Shown piece by piece: positions 9,301 to 17,500 of a DNA stretch of 64,000 nt (position 1 is the first letter of the stretch; each line of letters starts with the position of its first letter). This DNA comes from Microbulbifer sp. MI-G. Lineage in GTDB: Bacteria > Pseudomonadota > Gammaproteobacteria > Pseudomonadales > Cellvibrionaceae. The stretch lies in assembly GCF_030440425.1 (NCBI RefSeq), contig NZ_CP098023.1, positions 3,594,501 to 3,658,500 of the forward strand. The letters are read 5' to 3'. Both the position numbers and the translations under genes were made by a program. The notes below the pieces were generated by a model. It was not told the origin of the DNA. It did no database searches and was given only the letters and a program-made list of their open reading frames with translations.

Positions 9301-11492
9301 GCATGTTGCAGAAATACCCTAGATATATCGGTATAACAATACTCGACTATCTGAGCTCTATGGGCTATTAAGCACGGCAACAATAAAGAAGTTGTGCCTC
9401 CGGTACCAGCACCCACTTCCAGGATGCGAATAGTCGCTCCTGATTGCAGCTGACTGAGTAATGCCTGGAGGTTTTGCGCCAGTAACATATTATACAGATC
9501 AGCCTGTGGATTGTTCTTGTAAACCTTTTCTACCAGCATTAGCTGTGAATTGGGGAAGAGTACATCGGTAGCTGCCAGATCTGTGCTGAGAATGTCAGCC
9601 AACTTCCGTAAGCAGCTTTCCAGTAGGATTACATGATCAGCGACAGCAGCCTGCTTTCGCCACTGTTCAGCCTGCTGAAGCCAGCTTTGCCACAGCTGTG
9701 ATAACGATTCGGGTTCACCGATCACCGCCAGTTGATCATCCAGCAGTTGCTGTTGTTGTAAATAACTATGAGTCCTGTGCAGCCAGCGCAGCAAATAGCT
9801 TTTGTGAGTGGGTATTACATCGATAACTGACTGCGCTACAGGGCGACATAAATTAAGCTGCTGCAGAATTGACAGTACAATTTTTGCTGCAAGGGTATCC
9901 ATTGGCATGGCTGTGATCCCCTGCCCCAGATCGTCGACCTTAGCCATCAGTGTATGATCCGGCCGCACTGATAACGGCGCGTTAAGCACAGTAATTTGTG
10001 ATGCCCTAGTCTGCAATAAAGGGGTGAACAGAGTTTGACGGGCAAAGGAGTCATATACACTCACCAGGCTGATCTGATTCTGTGGTGACGCCAGCAAGGC
10101 ACTGACTGCCTGTGTTGCCTGTTTATGTGGAATAGAGGCAATACCATTTTGCGTCATCAGTGCATTGTACTTTTCACTGCTGACCGCACCCACATCTCCC
10201 CAATATCCCCAGTTAATGGTTTTTGATACCAGGCGGTTTTGTTGTTGCAAAAAAAACGCAAAGCCATCCTGAAAAGTTGATCCTGCAGCATAGTTGGCCT
10301 GTCCCTCAGAGTGTAACATCGATACTACAGAGGAGAAAAACAGAATAAAATCTCGCGTTATCCCGGCAAAAGCTATTGCCATATTCACACTAACATCTAC
10401 TTTACTGGCATAGCTTGCCTGAAAATCTGTCCAATCCATATTGGCTAAACGGCTATCATTCAGTACCAGCGCTGAGTGGATAATGCCATTTAGACTGCCA
10501 AACTGACTAATGATCTGTTGTTTAGCTTCTAGTAACGCCGCTAAATTACTGGCGTCAGCCTGGATATAAACAGGAAGTTTTCCAAAAATACCCAGACTCT
10601 TAATTTTTTTTCTGATAGCTTTATCTATTGGCCTTCTTCCCAACCAGATAACCTTAGCATCAAACTGTTCAATTAAATACTGGCTAACCACTTCCCCCAA
10701 ACCACCAGCTCCACCAATAATAAGATAGCGACCACTCTGCTGGAATACTCCTTCGTCAGGTTGCTGCAGTTCAGTGTAGACATGACAGGGCTGATACCAA
10801 TGACCTTTTCGATAAGCAAGCTGTTGATGCGCATTGATCAATGGCAGATTGAAACAATCACTGGCTGTCAGTTCTGCCAGGCTCTCAATATCCAGTAAGC
10901 GTAACGACCAGTTGGGATGCTCTTTTGCCAACGAACCTGCCAGGCCCAACACGCCTGCATAGGTGGGATTGATCAAATCATCTTCCAGTACCTGCTGACT
11001 GTTGGCAGTAATTAATATCAAGTTGATTGATTGATCTGTTGCAATTGTGATCAGCCGTTTAATGATATCAAACAGCTTCACAAACTGTTGTTGTTCGGGC
11101 AGTAAGTTTTGCAGTAGGGCAACAACAGGCTGCTGTTGTACATCGGGAGCCATCCAAACTAGGTTAATATCGCCTGCAGCATTACCCAAATGCTTACCAA
11201 GCTCAGCAAGATCGGTTATGTTTTGTGCTGACTTATCTGTTGTTTGTAACCATGACAATTGCTGTTCAGTACCATTTAATAATAAAAGCCGGTTTGCCCT
11301 GGGTTGTTTACTCGACAGCTTCTCAATATCAATAATTCGCCAATGAGGCGTACCAATCAGCGTTTGTTGTACTAGGGAAGTTTTTTGCCCGGTTGACTTG
11401 ATTGATTTAATAGCCTCCAGAGCATCGTTCTGACTGATGCTACCCTGTGCCAGTGCTTGATAAATAGCCTTTAGGCTTTGCGCGTGTTGCAT
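324..11492 (-). CDS. Trans-AT PKS: dock-KR-cMT-ACP / KS-DH*-crotonase x3-ACP-ACP-ACP / KS-dock
   Basis: 3722 aa. Residues 1-35 are an N-terminal docking helix pair (IYQALAQGSISQNDALEAIK). The KR has GGAGGLG near residue 260 and Tyr401 in NYAAG. A C-methyltransferase (about 620-860) carries the SAM loop EVGAGTGG near 692. ACP1 has Ser948. KS1 (about 1030-1450) has Cys1200 in TACSSS plus the EAHGTG and NIGH histidines. A DH-like region (about 1630-1860) lacks a recognisable catalytic His motif. Three crotonase-fold segments follow (about 1975-2190, 2205-2400 and 2420-2660); only the last keeps the FSAGG oxyanion loop and a full ECH core like PksI/CurF ECH2. Three tandem ACPs (Ser2717, Ser2820, Ser2914) each have the DSxxxxxW beta-branching flag. 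KS2 (about 3010-3440) has Cys3187, and the C-terminus is a docking helix (AETLLDRVIDNALS...). No AT and no TE. It completes the KS-DH|KR module begun by the upstream PKS. The start is supported by AGGAG five bases before the ATG. Confidence 0.93.
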   Translation of the reverse strand: MQHAQSLKAIYQALAQGSISQNDALEAIKSIKSTGQKTSLVQQTLIGTPHWRIIDIEKLSSKQPRANRLLLLNGTEQQLSWLQTTDKSAQNITDLAELGKHLGNAAGDINLVWMAPDVQQQPVVALLQNLLPEQQQFVKLFDIIKRLITIATDQSINLILITANSQQVLEDDLINPTYAGVLGLAGSLAKEHPNWSLRLLDIESLAELTASDCFNLPLINAHQQLAYRKGHWYQPCHVYTELQQPDEGVFQQSGRYLIIGGAGGLGEVVSQYLIEQFDAKVIWLGRRPIDKAIRKKIKSLGIFGKLPVYIQADASNLAALLEAKQQIISQFGSLNGIIHSALVLNDSRLANMDWTDFQASYASKVDVSVNMAIAFAGITRDFILFFSSVVSMLHSEGQANYAAGSTFQDGFAFFLQQQNRLVSKTINWGYWGDVGAVSSEKYNALMTQNGIASIPHKQATQAVSALLASPQNQISLVSVYDSFARQTLFTPLLQTRASQITVLNAPLSVRPDHTLMAKVDDLGQGITAMPMDTLAAKIVLSILQQLNLCRPVAQSVIDVIPTHKSYLLRWLHRTHSYLQQQQLLDDQLAVIGEPESLSQLWQSWLQQAEQWRKQAAVADHVILLESCLRKLADILSTDLAATDVLFPNSQLMLVEKVYKNNPQADLYNMLLAQNLQALLSQLQSGATIRILEVGAGTGGTTSLLLPCLIAHRAQIVEYCYTDISRVFLQHAERHYQPQFKKLSTAIFDVSKPVVEQAITAGAFDVVIATNVIHATDNVRITLDNVKATMKKGGVLLLNEVSSWSLFSHLTFGLLEGWWYCQDPSLRIDGSAAIAPEKWGEILAQQGFYNIVFPAKILHGLGQQIIVAQSNGKVIQQVVNQRPTVPDNIIATQQYPTTTKETSQGAATNRDELLQYAQQYVKQLIAGTLKIKLDLLDNDTTFADIGLDSILVVQLTNKFKELFPQITSTLFFQVQTINGLVQYFVDEYPAVIQTLRISAEKSLGALILETNQQTRFAKLTSNWKPQQDDLVSGSRSNKLSSARTNSDIAIIGVVGRYPQAPDLASFWENLKTGKNCISTIPEQRWDWKQHNQNSRGSGGIYSKWGGFIEDVDKFDPVFFKIAPKEASKIDPQERLFLQACYHVIEDAGYTPDSLDSRQGVAVYVGVMNSGYSTQPCYFSIANRVSHTLNFFAPSMAIDTACSSSLTAIHLAKQCLLQGEARVAIAGGVNVIVDPGHYQYLSELNMLTADNNLRAFAADSDGFVDAEAVGCVLLKPLGTAQQDGDYIYAVLKGSAINAGGKTNGYTVPNVQAQTKVITAALQDAGVSAADISYIEAHGTGTALGDPIEVAALSQAFKEHTAELQYCGIGSVKTNIGHCESAAGIAGLSKVVLQLQHRTLVPSINTSTISPEIHFPNTPFTLQQTSCSWLPRKGKPLLAGISSFGAGGSNAHLIIQQAPETVVASNQQLQSQLVILSARNEQQLQQKAAALIKQIDQLQSAVLAKVAFTLQVGREAMMERLGFVVNSLAELGQQLSDFCHNPSGLTAENRSSVRSRQHNAGDLPRCVELNIKQRDLHALLADWLQGTDIPWQSLWQEASPGRIPLPLYPFTRQSYWQTPMRFRSLCAVTEQSVEQPAAIGHPLLQQNISSLAQVTFRTTFRQQLHYWQALEMVCAAVDRAICATDGNNQININGLKFSEQFNSEKTQTLHTRVVQLAAGIGVEICTPDADVICQGQVSSEALANKHLDVGALLQRTGNSHQQQYAALFSPQLRVIAANGNELILQAQFNQPQHGLANAVEVQLQPVINQFIGDVEFQYSYTPLSIQQITYRGVLAGDIYILCHNRSTEHRILLDMELVDRQGKLLYSLSGIHYVTTIRQPVSQSVTSQPGQAGPRAQPVTAMPETQLVIPLPECTKTLISVAQPSRSRPAGIQLSTDATLKKLSEQQRHTTSKPLIRLTSVTASNSPNVNVHSDWIKLTEMGNGVIQLRINFDGTKSQQQAFIDYLISAFNTVTAIEYAKVLSIQGLGSCFKQDAITAYNYALQAGLLEQLTSIEIPVVNVFSGDASGLDWILGCLADLLLLESDSQYALSAGVALQPDSALLQLMSVRFNGKMPIQLLVDSDKWPTENRLAYHRVASGKMAETLYELLYSIVSKPLLSLGLLKKHLAREIKLVTARLTKLLNPEIISGGKAGIVDKYHSALQISTNNSRWLTISRQVADDIAEEKNPAQMSKLLISIINSLPEGVCLQLDAILFASLSCADIKHFIPLFSALYTAKAILVFNGAGHNCAICWLIAAQCDLCLVTDSSVFDSHGLLDDETLATSVMAVFEQRYGADLARHALLSGSIIQAKQLITQSFKANLYGIEQLENVQTPGSVVDRLTNFSEDVIRFCRVKWQTLAAQKLMESAVAEQPVTGNNNSVAVSVEASGIWVISLQDSTNKNLFSDNLVRSLKNAFSRAVTNPQIKCVVMTGDGAWFSAGGDESTLKSIQRGENQFTDNPIFQIAMQCPLPVVAAMQGHAIGGGWSLGLFADLLLYSGQSSYQAPYMNYGFTPGAGATWVMPVRLGTDLAREALFSGKRYRGSDLAAKVPDLNTVARQQVLSEAMQLADCIAQLPRTTVCQLKTHWQNMQQQPLQMTYRAELAMHEQTFVNNDAVLANIEHNFAEAPPPVAHNSTVPLTVEGRKYEEVLQYLKTSLCEELQIGTAEITEQVQFVDLGLDSISAVSWIKKINQALESDLDATKIYSYSNIASLTAYIVHSVVSSPEQNSQSDSLPDLGQQRLEQQQIDTVGLVEELKALLVEELQLPSRQIDHDSQFMDLGLDSISGVSWIRQINEKFLTDLDVTGIYRYPTLRLFVEFLQQQLPLAKQRSGIAKIVATDDRNERITHELLELLAQELEISADEIDPKSQFSDLGLDSITGVTWIQKINNQYGLDIEATEIYRLPTMAQFSQMVQTALERSSVTELPLVPSVKSLRNLVHQLPEPANFGQWHNLKSFSCVQPQAVQMPLRSTANNKVSGESEQAIAIVGMAGQFPKADNLQQYWHNLASGVDCIEEVPIQRWDNDKYYYPDKVTPGKSVSKWIGMLSNYDKFDPSFFNISPLEAENMDPQQRLFLQNSWHAIEDAGYNPESLSGTRCGVFVGCTTGDYNQLSRELRISSHGFTGGANSILAARIAYVLDLQGPNIAIDTACSSSLVAIANACESLNSGTCDSALAGGVIVLSTPEMHIKASQAGMLSPSGHCYSFDQRADGIVLGEGCGVILLKRLADAQRDKDPIKSIIAGWGINQDGQTNGITAPNPEAQSKLQTHVYQRFGINPEYIGQIEAHGTGTRLGDPIEIEGLRNAFADFTNKQNYCAVGSVKSNIGHCSAAAGIAGVIKLVMSLRNQQLLPTINFDTLNSHVSLNNGPFYINDQLRDWQSIDGRPRMAAINSFGFSGTNAHIVLEEYQQASSPTQVTVPVLLPLSATTPKALQKQAQFLVDVLQRQPDINLANLAYTLQVGRKPLQHRLIFLVNDHADLLKNLQQFISGEVAGDRLFTHNSKDHIQALSLLSDDDELRIAVVRKWCEQDRFNKVAELWSKGLTIDWHFLYPDGLPQRITLPGYPFAEERYWIGQYRPYQNSVESKESSTHLHPLLQVCVKELTHASAADTNRIDQQLLNQYRPNYLAMPSYQFARHPIWVKKKNAKEIAVLKSDMLKHGHTAETLLDRVIDNALSTSDAAELLQQLL

Positions 11493-11497
11493 GAAAA

Positions 11498-11517
11498 CTC
11501 CTGATCTTAGAAAGATC
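11498..11517 (-). promoter_or_regulatory. Strong Shine-Dalgarno with adjacent small inverted repeat
   Basis: On the minus strand AGGAG (11498-11502) sits five bases before the ATG at 11492 and fixes that start. Directly upstream is a perfect 6-bp inverted repeat with a 3-base loop (GATCTT-TCT-AAGATC, 11503-11517). It lies in the 86-bp gap between the two large PKS genes. A role in translation is only a possibility; a 6-bp stem of this kind can occur by chance. Confidence 0.55.
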
Positions 11518-11578
11518 GTTATCCAGCCGTTAATTACGCCATGGACAGAAGTAAAAGATACACTCTATTTATTTATAA

Positions 11579-14500
11579 TTATATAATTTCCATATCCACT
11601 GCCTCAGCAATGCTAAGCTGGTTGTTGGAAATTTTTGCAACAACCTGTTGGTAAAAATCCAGATCAAATTGATTGTGCTGAGCACTGTTATGAGCAGCAG
11701 TATTACGAGTAACAAATCCACGACACTCAACGCAAACCCGACCCTCTACATCAAGCAGGTCGATATTCATTGTTACCATGCCTGAATTGTCCTGCGGTCC
11801 TTCGCGAGTAATCAGCGCAAGCATCTGCTGCTCTGTGCTGCGATGTACAATCAGGCTGTCAATAGAAAAGGGCAATGACGGGGTGTTGGGGGTGTCGATG
11901 CCGTAAATTAGAGCAAAGCTTGATTGTAAGGCACTGTCCATTATTGAGGGGTGTAACAGGTAATCATTGATTGTATCGGTAACCACGGAAGGTAATGCCA
12001 ACTCAGCGAGGATTTGCTTCTGATCACCGCTTAGTCTGACAATGCCCTGATGGCTAGTGCCATATTGCAAACCCATTTCCTGCAGCAACTGATATGCCAT
12101 TGTTCCGCTTATTTCGTTACCGGTGTTTTTTGCAGTTAACTCAGCCACATTCTGATCAGCCGGAGTATAAACTGGGATAACCACAACATTGCTTTGAAAT
12201 AGAAGCTGTAATCCGACATCTGTAGTTGATTTGATATGTACTTCCAGCTGCAGATTGCCGCTTGGGCTATCAGCCACAGGAGTAATTTCTGTAATGATCT
12301 CTGTACTGCTGGTTACTACTAACGACCTGATCCAAGTACTCTGATTCAGTTGTAACAACTGTTCATCAGCCAGTTCACCTAGTGCATGTTTGGCGGCGTT
12401 CAGCGCCATTTCCAGATAAGCAACCCCAGGTAATAACGACTGGCCCTGCACTTTGTGGTCGGTCAGGAACCACTCAGTACCCATCAGGGTAGTTGTATAG
12501 CACTGCCGTTGCAGATCAGACTCATTTCGGTGTAACAATGGGTGCAACTGCACCGGGATAGAGGATGCTTTATTGAGCCTCAATAGTGCATCATTATCAT
12601 GTTGCCAATAGCTTTCTTTGGCAAAAGGATATAGTGGCAAAGTGACTCTGTTCGGCATAGCCAGCGGATAAAGTGCTTTCCAGTCAATTGGCATTCCCTG
12701 ACACCAGGCCTCGGCTATCTTATTCGCAGCCCCTTGTTGCAACCAATGCATGAAGTTCTGCTGCGGTGTCTGGTTCTGATCAGAAAATGCCTTAGTGTAT
12801 AACTTTTTATCGGCACAAGCTTGATATACAGAGCCGACACACATTGTATTAGGGTCTGCTCCGGCAAGATAAGTGGATAAACTTTTTTGTAACTGTTGTT
12901 TTGAACTGCAAACAATTGCTAGCCGATAGATCATTGGCGCACGCCCTATCTGCAGACCCGCCGCCAACTCTGCCAACAGCAGTTCGGGATTGGCTTCAAT
13001 GAAAGCATCCAGTTGGCTGGCGCTTTGCTGTAATTGAATTTCAGTTTTAGCTGACAGTGGCACAATAAATTTCTGTGCCAATAATCCTAGAACTTTGTTT
13101 GCCTGATCAATAGATTCTGTCACCTGCCCACCTTGTTCAAGCACCAGATGCGCATTGCTGCCGCTGAAACCAAATGAGCTGACAGCCGCCATTCTGCTGT
13201 TAGCAGGGTTTAACGGCCAGGGCCTGGCCTGGGTATTAACATAAAAAGGGCTGCCGCTCAGGTGAATATGCTCATTAATCTGCGTAAAATTAATACTAGG
13301 TGGCAATATTTTCTGCTGTAAGGCCTGCACCACCTTAATTACACCAGCAACCCCTGCCGCTGCCACAGAATGACCAATGTTACTTTTTACCGAGCCAAGT
13401 GCACAAAAATGTTCAGCATCAGTAAATTGTGCAAAGGCGGTTTTCAATCCTTCCACCTCAATTGGATCACCTAACTTTGTGCCCGTACCATGTGCCTCTA
13501 TCAAGCCAATGTGTCGAGGATCTATCGCAAACTTGCGATAGATTTGTTGCTCCAGTTGTGCCTGAGATTGGGCGCTTGGCGAAGTAATGCCATTGGTTTT
13601 ACCATCCTGATTAGTCCCCCAGCCTATGATATTTGCAAAAATATGATCATTGTCGGCACGGGCCTGTTGCAGGCGCTTTAACAACACCACTCCGACCCCT
13701 TCACCCGGAACAAAACCGTTGGCTCGTTGGTCGAAGGTAAAACAACGACCGTCCCTGGATAACATTCCAGACTGAGCCGTTTTGATGTGCATTGCCGGAC
13801 CAGACATCACATAAACGCCGCCTGCCAATGCCATGTCACAACTATTAGCTGTTAGGCTTTCACAAGCCGATGCTATAGCGACTAAAGACGATGAACAGGC
13901 GGTATCTATAGAAAGACAAGGGCCTTTAAAGTTGAGGTAATAAGCAATACGTGCTGCCAAAATAGAATTGGCACCTCCGGTAAAACCTTGAGCCGTCAAC
14001 TGTTGCAGAGAAAACTGCTGATAATCCCCACTGCCACAACCGACAAAGATTCCGACCTTGGTGTCTGCCAGGCTTTCCGGGTTATACCCGGCGTGCTCAA
14101 TACTATGCCAGCTGGTTTGTAAAAATAACCGTTGCTGGGGATCCATACTTTCAGCCTCAACTGGTGAGATATTAAAGAATAGAGGATCAAATTTATCGTA
14201 ATCATCTAACACACCCATCCATTTGCTATTGGTTTTACCAACATCAGGCTGCGCTTTGTCCTGGTAAAATACAGCGCTGTTCCATCTGTGCTCTGGTACT
14301 TCACTGATACAGTTTTTAGCATCGAGGATATTCTGCCAGAAACTGTCAATATCCTGTGCCATAGCAAACTGTCCGGCCATGCCAATAATTGCGATCCCGT
14401 CAGTTTCCGCAACACTGCTCGCAGAGCTTTTTTGTACCAAGCTGCGAATTGATTGCAGTGCTCTATTCGGTCTTGTTGCAGCAACATGTATTACCGATTG

Positions 14501-17500
14501 CTCCGACAGCTTATTTTTACCATCAGACGCAGTAACTTTCTCTGGCTCATTTAGTTCAGTGACACTGGCAAGATATTTATGCATATCCGCCAGTGTTGGG
14601 TAGCTGTATATCCTGGTAGCTTCAATCTCGATGGAGAAATGCTCATTCACTTTGCGCATCCAGGTAACTCCAGTGATTGAATCCATTCCTAAATCTATAA
14701 ACTGAGCATCGTCTTCAATCTCACTTACAGACAGATGTAATTCTTCGGCGAGTAGCTGTCGCAGAGCGGACAGAGCAGGTTGATTTTGTTGCCGCTCGTT
14801 GTTGTTGGTGGTTTCTACTAGCGGGGCTAATGATGACAGCGTTTCAGTAACAGGCGCGAAGCTATCCGGCGTTGCCGGTGGAGCTGTATATAGTTCAGGT
14901 GCCTGCTGAACTACTGATTGCGCCAGTAATTTATAGAACTCCGCCAGATTTGGATAGTTATATACCTGGCTCGCTTCTATCCCAAGATCAAACTGTTTAT
15001 TAATATTTTTAATCCAGGTTACTGCAGTAATTGAATCCAAGCCTAGATCAATAAACTGGCTATGATCGTCAATTTCATCAGGATCTAAATGTAGCTCAGT
15101 AGCTAATAGCTGGCGTGCTCGCTGCTGTATTGACAGCTGATCTGCTGCTACATTTTGTTCGCTTTTTTTCGAAGTCGAGAAAGCTTCACTGATAACCTGG
15201 TGATTGACATTGGCTTGTTGAGTAAATTGTTGCTCAATTCGACCCAGGATCTGTTCATTACCTACGAAAGTCTGCTGGTGCATTGCCAATTCCTGGGCAA
15301 AGCCATCTTGCAACTCTTCGGCAACTTCCTGCTGCCATTGTTTTTTTAAAGCTCTGAGCTGGGATTTTGAAAACTGTTTTGCCAGTGCCTGGGCTAACGT
15401 CAAAGCTTGTGTAAGGGTTTCTGCTCTTGAAGCCACCAACAGGGCCGGGCTGGCCTGAGCCAGAGTTTCTCCAGTAATGGCATCACCTGCCATCAGGTTG
15501 CGACCTGCAATGCTAGTGCCTAACTTTCTTGGCAACAGTCTGGTAGAACCTGCGCCTGGGGTAAATCCGTAATTGATGTAGGGGCTGATGTAGTGGCTTT
15601 GTTTACTGAATATTGATAGATCGGCAAACATCCCCAGCATCCAGCCTGCGCCTATGGCATGCCCCTGCATAGCGGCCACCACAGGCAATGGACACTCCAT
15701 TGGCAAAGCGAATACTTTACGATCAGTAAATCTCGCCTGCCCCTGTTGGATCGCCTTTAGGGTTTCTTTGGAGCCACCGGAGGAAAAGTAATTATCATAG
15801 CCGGTAAGCACCACAACTTTACAGTTTTTTCGCTCTGCCAACAAAGTAAAGGCCTGGCTAAGGCCACTGATTATCTGTTCTGTGAACAAATTTTTGCTGG
15901 CCTCATCCTGCATAGTAATTACCGCTACGCCCTGATCATCCAGCGCGGCAGTAATCACAGTACTGGCTAAATTAATTATCTCGGGCTTAGCAACTGCCGG
16001 TTCTCGCTGTGATTGGTCAGCTGGCGATCTTAACAGGCTGACGTTAATGGCAGTCAGCTCCCAATAGCAACCACAATCAGTTCTCAGCAGTTTATCAGCT
16101 AATTGCTGTCCCGCAGGCAGTGGCAATACCAACAGATCAGGCCGCCAAAGTTGCAGCTGCTCGGTACTGTACTGGCCATCACTGAATAAAACCATTCTGC
16201 CATGCTGTTCACCCAGATGTCGACGACACAGGGCATCACTTAACAGTAAACCCACGCCTGTCGTCCAGGGATCGGACAGTCTGAAGCTGGCACCGGAAGG
16301 ATAAATCACAGTGTTGGCTGCCATGCCTATCAACCAGGCAAAACCAACGATATTTCCCGAGAACATACAAATCACTCGTTGACGACAGGCAAGGATTTCT
16401 TGCAGCAGCTCAGCGGCCGATTGTGGGTCCTGTAATGTAGTCAATGCAGGCAGAAAGCCAGGTGCATCGCTACACAATAACAATTGGCTGTGATAATCAT
16501 CTTGCTTGAGCTTGTTCAGAAAATCTAGCAGTGCTTTTATAACACTTTCAGCGTCGCTGGCATTGGTAGTTACCCTTAGCTTGAGGGCGTGACCAGCTGT
16601 TTCAACTACAAGATCAGACACTTCTGGTTGCCATTGCCTGTCATTGGTGGCGTTGCTTGACATTTTGACTGAATAAACGCTCAGTTGTTCTCCCAGCGCT
16701 GACAAAATCTGCTGGCGAGGCCCTGCCAGTGTGTTGTGTAACAGGACTAACGCCTGGGGCGATTTTTCGCTGAGATTGACCGCCAGACTCAACGCCTGAT
16801 CGGATAGCTCAGTCTGTTTGCTCACATAGTGGCCCCAACCAGTATCAGCCAGTTTTCGGGCATTACAGATTTCACCACCTGTAACATTCAGTTCTTGCCA
16901 CGGCGAAGCCATTGCCAGCAGCTGACGTACTGCTGGTAAAAGTGGCAGATCAGACAGAGAAAACCGCCCATTGTCAGCGTACAGTACCCAGTCACAACTG
17001 GCTGCTAACAACCAGGCAGCACCAAAGCTTTGTGCACGGTTAATAAAAATGGTGGGCTGTTTGGCGATGGTCGCTGGCAGATCATTTTGCAGTAGAGTTC
17101 TGGCCTGGGATAAATCTCCTTGTAGCCCGAGACCGGGGTCAGTAGCAATAAGGAGTACTGTGACATCCTGCCGTGATAACCAGGCAAAGCTGTCACTAAG
17201 CGCCTGCTGTAATTCATCGTGCAGGATGCCCGCCTGTAAATTGATACTGAAAACTCCTGCACCATGATCCAGCACCTGTAATAATGGCAGTCCCTGAGCC
17301 ACTGTGGCTTCACTCAAAACAGCCAACTGAATTGCCGCAGGCTTGGATAAAATTGGCGTAGGCGACTCGAAGCGTTGTTGCGCCGGCAACTGAATATTGA
17401 CAGGCTTGGCTCTATTAGTGACTGCACTCAGCGGAGACGCAACATTATTTTTTCTGGCGAAAGCACTATGACTGTCCAGCTGTATGCATAGATCAGCGTT

